Shown: in pieces, positions 16,227-24,978 of the stretch
Layout of the letters: each line of letters opens with the position of its first letter
Numbering within the stretch: position 1 is the first letter of the stretch
Notes under the pieces: model-generated
Told to the model about the DNA's origin: nothing
The model's input: only the letters and a program-made list of their open reading frames with translations
Database searches by the model: none
Position numbers and translations under genes: made by a program
DNA from: Pseudomonadota bacterium
GTDB taxonomy: Bacteria > Chloroflexota > Ktedonobacteria > Ktedonobacterales > JADMIN01
Reading direction: 5' to 3'
DNA: 48,009 bases
NCBI GenBank assembly: GCA_021324535.1
Contig: JAJPIU010000017.1
Coordinates: forward strand, 1-48,009

Positions 16227-18119
16227 ATGGACGAAGACGACGCCAATCATGCCCACAGCTCTGATCGGGCCAACGATAGAGATCAGGCAGAGCCGATTCT
16301 ACAAGCAGCGGATAATGCGCGCAGAGCGCAGTTTGCGGCGGACAGGCGTACCCAGAGGCAGGCGGCGATGCAGGCGATGATGGGGAGCGCAATGGGCGCA
16401 CGGCCAGAAGGCGTCGCGACGACGCAGCGATATTATCCCCTGTGGATCAGGCGGAACCGCATCTGGCGGTCATTCCTGGTGGGATCGCTGCTGCTGCGCA
16501 CACTCTATATCATCAACCGCGAACGCAGCCGTGTGATGAAGGCGCGCGCCCGTGGCGACTATCAAGCGCACCCCAACATCGAGGCGCTCATTCGCATTCT
16601 GCGCGAGTTCCGCGAGACGGCGGTGGCGCTGGGTGGCCTGCTGATCAAGCTGGGGCAGTTCTTTGGCGCGCGCGCCGACCTGCTTCCGCCTGAGGCGCTG
16701 AACGAATTGAGCGCCCTGCAAGACGAAGTGCCCGCTGAGCGATTCAGCGACATCAAGCGCGAGATCGAACGCTCCCTGCGCAAGCCAATCGGCGAACTCT
16801 TCGCCTCGATTGATCCCATTCCCGCAGGCGCCGCCTCGCTGGGCCAGGTACATCATGCTCGGCTGCTGGATGGCCGCGTGGTCGCCATCAAGGTGCAGCG
16901 ACCTGGCATCCATCAGATTGTGCGCACCGACCTGGGGACGCTCAAGTTTGTGTTGCGCATCGTGCGCTGGCTCTCGCCCGCGCTGGATCGCATCATTGAT
17001 CTGCACCTGCTGTACCGCGAGTTCAGCCGCACCGTCTACGAAGAGCTTGACTACCAGCGCGAGGGCTACAACGCCGAACAGTTCGCGCGCATGTTCGCAG
17101 AGGACGGGCTGATCAGCTCGCCAAAGGTCATTTGGGAGCACACCACACGGCGGGTGTTGACGCTCGAATGGATGGATGGCATCAAGATCACCGATGTCGC
17201 CGCGCTCGACGCCGCCGGAGTTGACCGCGACGAGATGGCGAAGCGGCTGGCCAACGCCTATTTCAAGCAGGTGTTTGATGTTGGCTTCTTCCATGCCGAT
17301 CCCCACCCAGGCAACCTCTTTGTGCAACCGCAGCCCGACGGCCCCGCACGCCTGATCTTCGTTGACTTCGGCATGATGGGAACGATCACCCCACGCCTGA
17401 AGAAGGGTCTGCGCGATTGCTTTGCGGGCGTCGTTCAGCAGGACGCCGGATTGCTGCTGGATGGCCTGGAAGCGCTTGGCTTCTTTGGCCCAACGGTAGA
17501 CCGCGCGCAGTTGGAACCGGCGATCAGCAAGCTGCTCACGCAGTTTAGCGGCCTGCCGATCAGCCATGTGCGCGATGTGGAACAGCGTGAGGTGATGGCG
17601 GATTTGAGCGAGGCGCTCTACGATCAGCCGTTGCGGTTGCCAGCGCAGTTCGCCTTCTTTGGCCGCGCGATGGGCATTCTGTTGGGTGTGACGATAACGC
17701 TCTCGCCCGACTTCAACTTCCTTGAAGTGGCCACTCCCTATGCGCGACAGTATCTCCGCACAAACGATGTTGGCGGCTTGCTCGGTTTGCTTGGCGCGCA
17801 AAATGTTGGCGAGCTTGGGCAGACGGCGCTCCGCGAAGGGATCGCCATCGCGCGAAGTCTTACGGCGCTGCCTGGCAGGCTGGATCGCGTGTTGACGCGC
17901 GCAGAGCGTGGCGAGCTTCGGCTGATCATCGAAGCGCCCGATCTCCACAGAGCGCGCACGCAAGTCAGGCTGGGTGGGCGTATGGCGCACAATACGCTGA
18001 ACCGCCCGGCGCCGCTGTGGACGGTGCTTGGGTTGGCTGGCGCGGTTGGCGCCATCGGCGCCACGCTGGCTGCGGTGATTCTGCGCAACCGCAAGAGCCT
18101 AGACAAGAGCCTAGAATAG
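16227..18119 (+). CDS. AarF/UbiB/ABC1-family atypical kinase
   Basis: A 630-residue member of the ABC1/ADCK/UbiB family, atypical kinases linked to quinone and lipid metabolism at membranes. Visible signatures are KLGQFFGARADLLP (the KxGQ inhibitory helix), IPAGAASLGQVHHA (the Ala-rich loop replacing the Gly loop), VVAIKVQRPG with the ATP lysine near 220, FFHADPHPGNLF, and the metal motif VDFGMMG near 379. The C-terminus holds one transmembrane helix (LWTVLGLAGAVGAIGATLAA) with a basic end. ATG 16227 has GAGGAG 10 bases upstream; an ATG at 16200 would add nine residues without a good ribosome site. The N-terminal 60 residues are charged and probably disordered. Confidence 0.93.
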   Translation: MDEDDANHAHSSDRANDRDQAEPILQAADNARRAQFAADRRTQRQAAMQAMMGSAMGARPEGVATTQRYYPLWIRRNRIWRSFLVGSLLLRTLYIINRERSRVMKARARGDYQAHPNIEALIRILREFRETAVALGGLLIKLGQFFGARADLLPPEALNELSALQDEVPAERFSDIKREIERSLRKPIGELFASIDPIPAGAASLGQVHHARLLDGRVVAIKVQRPGIHQIVRTDLGTLKFVLRIVRWLSPALDRIIDLHLLYREFSRTVYEELDYQREGYNAEQFARMFAEDGLISSPKVIWEHTTRRVLTLEWMDGIKITDVAALDAAGVDRDEMAKRLANAYFKQVFDVGFFHADPHPGNLFVQPQPDGPARLIFVDFGMMGTITPRLKKGLRDCFAGVVQQDAGLLLDGLEALGFFGPTVDRAQLEPAISKLLTQFSGLPISHVRDVEQREVMADLSEALYDQPLRLPAQFAFFGRAMGILLGVTITLSPDFNFLEVATPYARQYLRTNDVGGLLGLLGAQNVGELGQTALREGIAIARSLTALPGRLDRVLTRAERGELRLIIEAPDLHRARTQVRLGGRMAHNTLNRPAPLWTVLGLAGAVGAIGATLAAVILRNRKSLDKSLE

Positions 18120-18175
18120 CAGCCGGATCCAGCTTCCGCCCTTCTCATCAAACAGAGGGGCAGAGATGGTACCGG

Positions 18176-18204
18176 TTGCGTTTCGCGCGCATCGCCCGTA
18201 TAAT
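18176..18204 (+). promoter_or_regulatory. Promoter of the E1 dehydrogenase gene
   Basis: TTGCGT (18176-18181), a 17-bp spacer and a perfect TATAAT (18199-18204). The leader to the ATG at 18267 would be about 55 nt. Confidence 0.7.
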
Positions 18205-18266
18205 GAGGGCGAAGATGATATACCTTCCCGCTCTGTCACGATACCACGATACTCGGAGGATCCTCT

Positions 18267-20372
18267 ATGACAACGAACGTCACCTCGCCTGCGGCGCTCA
18301 CCGACGCGCGTACGCTCGATCCCGTCGAGTTGCTTCGCACGATGACGCTTGCCCGTGTGATGAACGACACACTCAAAGCGCGCAAGACGCAGGGCAAGTT
18401 CCCGTTTTACATTGGCTGCGCGGGCCACGAATCGGTGGCCGCTATCGTCGCTGCTCTCAACGACGACGACTGGCTCTCGCTCTATTACCGCGACCTGGCA
18501 GGCTGGTTGCAACGCACAAAGGATGTGAAAGGCCCCCTGCGCACTGCTTATTCCCGCACGACCGATCCAATGGGCAGCGGGCGCAACATGCCCTCACACT
18601 ACAGCAGCCGCAACTATCACATCCTGCCGACCTTTAGCGAGGTCGCCGGGCTGGCGCCGTTCGCGGCTGGTGTGGGTTGGGCGTTCAAGCGCGACAACAG
18701 CAACCGCGTCTGCGCCTTTTTGACGGGCGACGGTGGCGCGGCCACCAATGACTTCAACGCCATGTTGCGCGCGGCCACGGTACATAAGCTCCCGCTGCTG
18801 ATGGTCGTCTGCAACAACCATTGGGCAATCATGACGGAGCAGCAGGCGCAATGGGCAGGCGACCTCACCGCGCAGGTGCGTGCGATGGACGCTATCGCCG
18901 TTGACGTGAACGGCGTTGACCCCATCGAGACGTACAACACCACGCGCGAACTGGTGGCCCGCCTGCGCGCGGGCGAGGGGCCCGCCTTTATGCACCTCCA
19001 CGTTGGCCTGCTCGATCCCCATTCCAGCAGCACTGACATCCGTCGCTATCGCACGCGCGAAGAGATCGCCGAGACCACCCGCACCAAAGACCCGGTGAAG
19101 CATCTCGCCGAGACGTTGATCGCTCAGGGCATGCTGACGGAGGCCGATGTCGAACGCATCCGCGATGAGGCCAAGGAGCAGATCTCCCAGGCAGAAGATG
19201 AGGTGCTGGCCGAGCCGGAGGTTCCGGCGTCGCGTGTCACCGAGCGCGTCATCGCAATTCCCCCCTATCAGCCGCAGCCGACCCCTGGCCAGACGAAGCC
19301 CATGCTGATGATCGAGGCGCTCAACGACGGTCTGGTGGAGATCGTCAAGCGCGATCCCGGCTTCTTCGTCTTCGGGCAGGATGTCGGTAGCGCGACTGGC
19401 GGCGTCTTCAACGTGACGCAGCGGCTCGTCAAGGAGTATCCCGGCTCGGCGATCAGCAGCGCGCTCAATGAGCAACTGATCACGGGCGTAGCGGCTGGCT
19501 GTGGCATGGCCGACAACCGCGCCCGCTGTGGCGAGGTGCAGTTCGTAGACTACCATCAGTCGGCGACACAGACCATCCGGCTGGCGGCGCGCATCTACTA
19601 TCAGTCGTTCGGCGACTGGAACTGTCCAGTCATTATGCGTATGAAGTCAGGCTCAGGCGGCGGCGGCCCTATCTCGGATAGCGGTTCGGGTGGCGGCGCG
19701 TTTGGTCACTCGAATGCCGGTGAGCAGTGGTTCACCAATGTGCCAGGGCTGATCACCATCTGCCCGGCGACGCCCTACGACGCCAAAGGGCTGCTGATTC
19801 AGGCATCGCAGTCGCAATCGCCGGTTGTCTTCCTGGAGCGTGGGCGCCTCTACCGCGCCGACGCACCCGCAGCGCACAAAGGCGGCGCGCCCATCGAGGC
19901 GCTGGCGCAGTATTGGAATGTGCCGGAAGGCTATTACACGGAGCCAATCGGCAAAGCGCGGCGACTGCGCATCGGCCAGCAGAATGGCGCCGCTTTCGCG
20001 ACGGTGGTCAGCTGGGGGACGATGCTGCTGGAGTCGGCCATCGCGGCGGCGCGCTTCGTGGAGGCGACTGGTGGCGCGGTGGATGTGATCGATCTGCGCA
20101 CACTTGCGCCGTTCGATACGGAGACCATCGCCAATTCCGTGCGCGAGACGAACCGAGCTATCGTCGTCACGGAAGAGCCGGATCTCACCAGCTTCGGGCG
20201 ACACATCCACTCGTGGATCAGCGAAAACTTCTTCTGGTCGCTGGATAATGCTCCCGTGCTGATCTCCGCCGTCGCTGCGCCCGCCGCGCCCTACGACGGC
20301 CCGGAGGAAGTCGCGTTCTATCCCACAGCGGAGAACATCCAGCAGGCGTTGGAGCATATGACGCGCGAGTAA
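18267..20372 (+). CDS. Fused alpha/beta 2-oxo acid dehydrogenase E1 component
   Basis: A single 701-residue chain carries both E1 subunits of a branched-chain/2-oxoisovalerate-type dehydrogenase complex. The alpha half (1 to about 320) has SLYYRDLAGWL, SSRNYHILPTFSEVAG and the thiamine diphosphate motif GDGGAATNDF...CNN (about 154-183). After a linker rich in Glu and Pro, the beta half (about 350-701) has FGQDVGSATGGVF, NEQLITGVAAGCGMA, and HSNAGEQWF in the HSQ-x2-E position. E1 oxidatively decarboxylates a 2-oxo acid and passes the acyl group to a lipoyl E2; no E2 or E3 gene is in the window. GGAGGA precedes the ATG by 6 bases. Confidence 0.93.
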   Translation: MTTNVTSPAALTDARTLDPVELLRTMTLARVMNDTLKARKTQGKFPFYIGCAGHESVAAIVAALNDDDWLSLYYRDLAGWLQRTKDVKGPLRTAYSRTTDPMGSGRNMPSHYSSRNYHILPTFSEVAGLAPFAAGVGWAFKRDNSNRVCAFLTGDGGAATNDFNAMLRAATVHKLPLLMVVCNNHWAIMTEQQAQWAGDLTAQVRAMDAIAVDVNGVDPIETYNTTRELVARLRAGEGPAFMHLHVGLLDPHSSSTDIRRYRTREEIAETTRTKDPVKHLAETLIAQGMLTEADVERIRDEAKEQISQAEDEVLAEPEVPASRVTERVIAIPPYQPQPTPGQTKPMLMIEALNDGLVEIVKRDPGFFVFGQDVGSATGGVFNVTQRLVKEYPGSAISSALNEQLITGVAAGCGMADNRARCGEVQFVDYHQSATQTIRLAARIYYQSFGDWNCPVIMRMKSGSGGGGPISDSGSGGGAFGHSNAGEQWFTNVPGLITICPATPYDAKGLLIQASQSQSPVVFLERGRLYRADAPAAHKGGAPIEALAQYWNVPEGYYTEPIGKARRLRIGQQNGAAFATVVSWGTMLLESAIAAARFVEATGGAVDVIDLRTLAPFDTETIANSVRETNRAIVVTEEPDLTSFGRHIHSWISENFFWSLDNAPVLISAVAAPAAPYDGPEEVAFYPTAENIQQALEHMTRE

Positions 20373-20396
20373 GCGACCTCACCCACTGTCTCAATA

Positions 20397-20428
20397 CCCC
20401 CTCTCCATTCGATAGAGAGGGGGTTCTA
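20397..20428. terminator. Bidirectional terminator between E1 and PPOX genes
   Basis: CCCCCTCTC (20397-20405) pairs with GAGAGGGGG (20415-20423) over a 9-nt loop, followed by TTCTATCATT. The two flanking genes converge here. Confidence 0.7.
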
Positions 20429-20433
20429 TCATT

Positions 20434-20826
20434 CTACTGCTCCGGCGACACCTCAATATAGGTGCGGCCAATCTCAGCCTCGCTGCCCTGTCGAGCCAGA
20501 ATCTGCTCGAATCGCTCGCCGTACTTCCCTTGCAACGCGCCCTCGGCAAGTGGGTATTCTTCGGTGGAGAGCATGCGCGCCTGGGCGTGAATGGTTGGCC
20601 CGTGGGTGGCGCCGCGCGCATCGCTGGCTGTTAGCGTCACATTTGGATTGTTGCGAATACGCTTGGCTTTGCCGGTTGATTGGTGTGTTGTGATATATAG
20701 CTTGCCGTCCTTTTCAGCAAACCAGACTGTTGTGGGCACACCTTCGCCCGACTGCCGGTAGGTGGTCAACACAAGAAATTGTTCACCCGCCAGTGGCGCA
20801 AACGGATTGATTGTTTCGTTACTCAT
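20434..20826 (-). CDS. PPOX-class flavin/F420-dependent oxidoreductase
   Basis: A 130-residue split beta-barrel protein of the pyridoxamine 5'-phosphate oxidase-like superfamily. Visible elements are FLVLTTYRQSGEGVPTTVWFAE, a strand pair ending KLYITTHQSTGKAKRIRNNPNVTL (the F420- or FMN-phosphate contact region), and GRTYIEVSPE at the end. Such proteins bind FMN, F420 or heme and reduce varied substrates; the F420-type subgroup is favoured by the TGKAKRIR stretch, but the cofactor is not proven. Confidence 0.87.
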   Translation of the reverse strand: MSNETINPFAPLAGEQFLVLTTYRQSGEGVPTTVWFAEKDGKLYITTHQSTGKAKRIRNNPNVTLTASDARGATHGPTIHAQARMLSTEEYPLAEGALQGKYGERFEQILARQGSEAEIGRTYIEVSPEQ

Positions 20827-20933
20827 AAGCTGATTTTGCTTGCCTTTCAGAAAGACACTGAGAAAGACACAGTGGATAAGGGCTCATTCATGCCTCTGGT
20901 CTTCCCTTCTCGTGTTTGCCGTTTTCTTTGCTG

Positions 20934-20978
20934 GCTCTGCTCGCTCTGTTAGCTCTGTTAGCTTTGTTAGCTCTGCGC
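20934..20978 (+). repeat. Five-copy 9-bp tandem repeat at the response-regulator stop
   Basis: The unit GCTCTGTTA is repeated five times with few changes. The repeat overlaps the stop codon of the response regulator (TAA at 20969-20967 on the minus strand), so slippage here could change its C-terminus. Confidence 0.6.
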
Positions 20979-21734
20979 TTCCGGGCTGTCGAGCTCGCGG
21001 AAACGATAGCCAACGCCGCGCTCCGTCAGAATATATTTGGGGTGGGCGGGGTCGCGTTCCAGCTTTTGGCGCAGGTAGTTGATATACAGCCGCAGATAAT
21101 GCGACTCATCGCGGTACTCCGGCCCCCACACCTTCGAGAGCAACGCATCATGGGTCATCAGCCGCCCGGCGTTGTTCACCAGATGGTAGAGCAGGCGATA
21201 CTCCGTCGGGCGAAGCGTCACCTTCTGCCCGCGCACCCACACCTCGTGCTTGCCAAAATCAATCGTCAGGTCGTCGTCTACGACGATGCGAGTTTTACGG
21301 GCTGGGGCAGGCGTAAACGAACGGCGCAGCAGCGCCTTGATGCGTGATTGCAGTTCGCGTGGGCTATAGGGCTTCGTCAGGTAGTCATCGGCGCCGATCT
21401 CCAATCCCCGGATACGGTCGCTTTCCTCCTGGCGCACGGTCAGCATAATCACTGGCACGTTGGAGACTTCGCGAATCCGTTCGAGCGTGGTGAAGCCATC
21501 CATATCAGGCATCATCACATCGAGCGCCACCAGATCGGGCAGGTCTTCTTTCAGCCGGTCGAGCGCCTCGTAGCCGTTCGACGCTGTGACCACGCGATAA
21601 CCCTCAACCTCAAGATTCATCCGCATCACGTCAAGCAAGCGCGGCTCATCATCCACCACCAACACGGTGATGTTGCGCGGGTCAATGTGCTGTTGTTGTC
21701 GTCTCTCCATTGCGTTACGCTCGCTTGTTAGCAT
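20967..21734 (-). CDS. OmpR/PhoB-type response regulator
   Basis: The 255-residue protein has a receiver domain (about 21-137) with acidic pocket D28/D29, phospho-acceptor D72 in LVALDVMMPDMDG, and K121 in YLTKPYSP. A winged-helix DNA-binding domain follows (about 150-250) with LRPTEYRLLYHLVNNAGRL and ILTERGVGYRF. It is transcribed after the histidine kinase gene with a 63-bp gap, so the two form one two-component system. The signal and targets are not readable. The start at 21734 has GAAGG 9 bases upstream; an internal ATG at 21710 is possible. Confidence 0.96.
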   Translation of the reverse strand: MLTSERNAMERRQQQHIDPRNITVLVVDDEPRLLDVMRMNLEVEGYRVVTASNGYEALDRLKEDLPDLVALDVMMPDMDGFTTLERIREVSNVPVIMLTVRQEESDRIRGLEIGADDYLTKPYSPRELQSRIKALLRRSFTPAPARKTRIVVDDDLTIDFGKHEVWVRGQKVTLRPTEYRLLYHLVNNAGRLMTHDALLSKVWGPEYRDESHYLRLYINYLRQKLERDPAHPKYILTERGVGYRFRELDSPEAQS

Positions 21735-21797
21735 GCTCGGCGCCTTCAGGTAGGGATAGCCGCTTCTTCGTTTCGTGATCGATATGCGCGCTGATTC

Positions 21798-23435
21798 TTA
21801 ATTCTCGTGAACAGCTAGATCATCCTCTGCGTCATCCGCAGGCGCGCCAAAGATCACCCCTGGCAGCGGACTATGTTCTTCTCGCGGCAGGCTGAATGAA
21901 AAGGTGGAACCCTGCCCAAGCTCACTCTCCACCCAGATTCGTCCACCGTGCGCCTCGACAATCGCCCGGCAAATATAGAGGCCCAAACCTGCTCCCTGGG
22001 TACGACGGGTCGAGGCGCTCTCCACCCGTTGGAAACGCTCAAAGATGCGCTCGCGCTCGCGCAGGGGTATCCCTTTGCCTCTATCGGCGACACTGATGAT
22101 CACTTCATCGCCATTGGCTTTGCCCTGGACGACGATGCGCGTTCCCTTCGACGAGTATTTTATCGCATTATCCAGCAGGTTCATCAACACCTCTTCGATG
22201 CGCTCGCGATCCGCCAGCACAAGCGGCAGATGGCGTGGCAGGTGTGTCTGTATGGTCAGATCAGGACTACGCGCCAGCATCCGCCGCACCACTGAACGCG
22301 CGACCTCGGCCACATCGAGTTCGGCGCGTTCCATGTTGAGGCCGCCTACCTGGATGCGCGAGGCATAGAGGATGTTGCCCACCAGATGATTGAGCCGGTC
22401 GGCTTCTTCCTGAATGGCGACGAGCCGCTCACGCAGGGTGGCGGCGTCCCAATGGGCATCGGCGCGGGCCAGTGTTTCGGCATAGCCTTTGATGATGGCG
22501 ATTGGCGTCTGAAGTTCGTGCGAGACCACAGAAACAAATGTCGTGCGCAGTTCATCGGCCTCACGCGACTTGGTGATGTCACGCACGTTCAAGACGCCGC
22601 TGATTGGTTGGCCGTGCGTGGACTGTACGGCGGCTGCCGTCACGCTGACATAGACCCGTTCGCCGTCGCGCGTCAGGAGGATCATCTCACGGTCAACCAC
22701 TGCCTTGCCGCTGGCCACCGCCTGGGCCAGCGGATCCACCCCCAGTGGCTTACCCTGTGGCGACTGCGGACGCAAGACATCCGAGTAAAACCTTCCCACC
22801 GCCTCATGCTGGCGCCAACCGGTCATCGCCTCCATCGCCGGGTTGAAGCTGGTGATGCGCAACCCCGCGTCTACCGTGACAATACCATCTCCGCTGAAGT
22901 GCAGGATCGAGTTGAGTTGGCGGTTTTCCTGACGGAGGCGCGTCTCTTCCTGTTGCAGGCGCGCCGCCGTGACCAACGTGGCTACCAGCGCCCTGCGCCG
23001 TGTGGGGTCGGCCAACGGGCGACGCGCCGCGAAGCCATGCGCGCCCAGGAAGTGTACCCTGCCCACGGCTCCCTGGGCGTCGCGCAGGGTGAGAGTAGCG
23101 ATCTCACCCCCCCAGAGCTCCGACTCTGTGCTCACCAGCGGACGGCCATCCACCGGCTCAGGTGTAGGGTCTTGCGCGCGAGCTTCGGCGAGATGACGCG
23201 CGTCCGCCAGCGAGATCCCCCAGGCGATAAGCGTCGCGTCAGGCCCCTCCTCAGTGCCCTTCTCTGCGCGCTCTGGTTTCTCGGATTTGCGCGCGCGCGT
23301 CTCGTCGTCGTCGCGCAAGGTAAGCAGCCCTGCGCTGGCCTCCGCCAAGGTGACGGCATGACCAAGCATACGGCGCAACGCCTCGTCTGCGGCGTGTGGA
23401 TCATCCTGAAGAAAGGTTGGCCAGAGTGTCATCAT
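21798..23435 (-). CDS. Soluble PAS-containing sensor histidine kinase
   Basis: A 545-residue kinase with no transmembrane segment, so it probably senses a cytoplasmic signal. The first 190 residues resemble a divergent GAF-like region with a charged insert. A PAS domain follows (about 195-310; ILHFSGDGIVTVDAGLRITSFNPAMEAMTGW), then HisKA with the phospho-acceptor in VVSHELQTPIAII (near 307), and an HATPase with N box NLLDNAIKYS, DRGKGIP and GAGLGLYI. It ends 63 bp before the response regulator. Confidence 0.95.
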   Translation of the reverse strand: MMTLWPTFLQDDPHAADEALRRMLGHAVTLAEASAGLLTLRDDDETRARKSEKPERAEKGTEEGPDATLIAWGISLADARHLAEARAQDPTPEPVDGRPLVSTESELWGGEIATLTLRDAQGAVGRVHFLGAHGFAARRPLADPTRRRALVATLVTAARLQQEETRLRQENRQLNSILHFSGDGIVTVDAGLRITSFNPAMEAMTGWRQHEAVGRFYSDVLRPQSPQGKPLGVDPLAQAVASGKAVVDREMILLTRDGERVYVSVTAAAVQSTHGQPISGVLNVRDITKSREADELRTTFVSVVSHELQTPIAIIKGYAETLARADAHWDAATLRERLVAIQEEADRLNHLVGNILYASRIQVGGLNMERAELDVAEVARSVVRRMLARSPDLTIQTHLPRHLPLVLADRERIEEVLMNLLDNAIKYSSKGTRIVVQGKANGDEVIISVADRGKGIPLRERERIFERFQRVESASTRRTQGAGLGLYICRAIVEAHGGRIWVESELGQGSTFSFSLPREEHSPLPGVIFGAPADDAEDDLAVHEN

Positions 23436-23805
23436 ATGGGGCTAAGGCGCAGATGGACGCCTGCGCGAACGTACGTGAGTAGAGTTAAGCAGGAATCGCC
23501 TGGGAAAGCGCCGGTTCCTTTCACAACGGTAGAGGTGATAGAGGGATAGAGGCGCTGTCAGTCCAGTATTATATCATTCTCCATGCTTCAGACGCCAGCG
23601 ATGATTGCTTGCCTTGTCTCGCTGCCTGCGCCTGTTTTTGCCGGATGAAGTTTCCCTTGGTAAACGCCCGCTTACAGAGTTGTGTAGGCGAACGTCCTGC
23701 GTTTTACTGATTTGACATGCTCTAGCTTGACATGCTCTGGATAGAGGGATACTATTGTAGCACATGAATCGGTGAACCATCTGTGAGCGCGTTCAAGGGG
23801 AATGT
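23436..23805. other. Intergenic region bounding the accessory island
   Basis: No coding region is convincing here. The stretch separates the divergent sensor kinase gene from the DUF697-like gene and contains only the promoter and duplicated element listed separately. Base composition becomes more AT-rich from about 23560 onward. Confidence 0.5.
23712..23755 (+). promoter_or_regulatory. Promoter with a duplicated -35 element
   Basis: TTGACATGCTCT occurs twice (23712-23723 and 23727-23738, period 15 bp). The second copy supplies TTGACA, followed at 17 bp by TACTAT (23750-23755). The downstream ATG at 23806 leaves a leader of about 44 nt. Confidence 0.65.
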
Positions 23806-24903
23806 ATGGCGACAAATAGCTATCGCAGACCGGCATCCTGGCTTATTGGTGACGACTTCGGATTGAGCAACATACTCACCCAAATATTCAAAACTCCAGA
23901 GGGGAAGGCGTCTGACGCAGCTACCTCGATAAAGGAGGAACTTGCTTCAAGTAGTAAACTTTTTCTGCTGACGCATGATGAGCTTCCACTTGTGCGGCTG
24001 GTTGATACTCCAGAGTGGAAACTGACCAACGCTGCAACAATCGAGCAAGAGGTCAGACACATCTTACGAGCATGCCAGACTCCGCCTACTCCCGGAAAGG
24101 AGTTTCATAGCATATGGATCGTTACTGCGGACGCTACGTCTGCTGGGCAAGTGATAGCTATGCTCGATACGGCATTCGTCGAGCTTCCAGTGGTGGTGAT
24201 CGTTCGTCAGTGTGGCCAAACAGCCCTCGATGGATTGCGCGCCAAACTGGCAGCGCATCCAAAGGCCAGAATCAAGCGGGTAGTGTTAGCCCCACCAGAC
24301 AGCAACATCAAAGTGGAAGCTGACGGATTGTGGGTAGCGACTCTTGATATTATCAATGTGCATTCCTTGGAGATGCTCACCCAGGCGCACAAGGATGGGA
24401 TCGATCCCGATCCGTTAGACGAGCGAAACAAGCTGACCGCACAGGCTTCTGCTGAAATCGCCAAGACTGTAGCTGCTATCCAGGCTCCGGCTCTGCCTTC
24501 CAACGCGACTATCGCAAATAATCAGCATCTTGCGACGGTGTACGTGGCTATGCTCATCAGGCTTGCGGGCATATTTGGCATCACCTTATCCCAGGATGAT
24601 GCAGAAGAAATTTGGAAGCTTGCTTATGCGCGCATGATGACCGAAAACATCCTCGCAATCCAACCGAAACAAGCGGTGGTGAAAGGCACTATTGGAGGAC
24701 CGGTGTGGCAAAATAGGGCTGATGGAATCACGCACCCTTTTAACGCAGCGCACCACCCTGCTAACGTACAGGATATCGGCGACACTTACGCCTGGCTGTT
24801 TAGATTTCTCAAGGAGCTCGATGAGCAGACTCCCGTGCTGGTGGAAAAGGAGTGGCTACAGTCTGCCTTTCCCATTGGGTTGATAGCGAGAAAACTCTCT
24901 TAA
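23806..24903 (+). CDS. Degenerate GTPase-like protein with DUF697-like C-terminus
   Basis: The 365-residue protein is not a member I can name with certainty. Its N-terminal half has the order of a small GTPase with its key residues lost: WLIGDDFGLSN (12-22) where a GxxGxGKSS loop would be, VDTPEW (66-71) for the G3 DxxG, IWIVTADA for the Walker B-adjacent strand, and VVIVRQCGQ (130-138) in place of the G4 TKxD. The C-terminal half (about 235-345) matches the helical pattern of DUF697: ATVYVAMLIRLAGIFGITLS and a later NAAH...IGDTYAWLFRF. DUF697 regions occur on GTPases and may be membrane-associated. AAGGGGA precedes the ATG. It is followed 75 bp later by a TIR-FGE gene, which suggests a two-gene conflict system. 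Confidence 0.75.
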   Translation: MATNSYRRPASWLIGDDFGLSNILTQIFKTPEGKASDAATSIKEELASSSKLFLLTHDELPLVRLVDTPEWKLTNAATIEQEVRHILRACQTPPTPGKEFHSIWIVTADATSAGQVIAMLDTAFVELPVVVIVRQCGQTALDGLRAKLAAHPKARIKRVVLAPPDSNIKVEADGLWVATLDIINVHSLEMLTQAHKDGIDPDPLDERNKLTAQASAEIAKTVAAIQAPALPSNATIANNQHLATVYVAMLIRLAGIFGITLSQDDAEEIWKLAYARMMTENILAIQPKQAVVKGTIGGPVWQNRADGITHPFNAAHHPANVQDIGDTYAWLFRFLKELDEQTPVLVEKEWLQSAFPIGLIARKLS

Positions 24904-24949
24904 AATTCGGTCTTTGCAGATACACCAAAACGTTGCATTGTGTGTATAC

Positions 24950-24961
24950 GTATGCGCATAC
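24950..24961. promoter_or_regulatory. 12-bp palindrome before the TIR-FGE gene
   Basis: GTATGCGCATAC is a perfect 12-bp palindrome, preceded directly by GTATAC (24944-24949). It lies 17 bp before the ATG at 24979 and may be an operator or a start-site hairpin. Confidence 0.3.
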
Positions 24962-24978
24962 TGAAAGGACGATGACAC

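Noticed and set aside
16470-17990. 506-codon ORF on the minus strand
   Set aside because: It is antisense to the AarF-type kinase and shows no family features; GC-rich codon bias keeps the opposite frame open.
20934-20978. CRISPR-like array
   Set aside because: The 9-bp units are adjacent without spacers; this is a simple tandem repeat.
22386-23549. 387-codon ORF on the plus strand
   Set aside because: It is antisense to the histidine kinase, whose motifs are clear.
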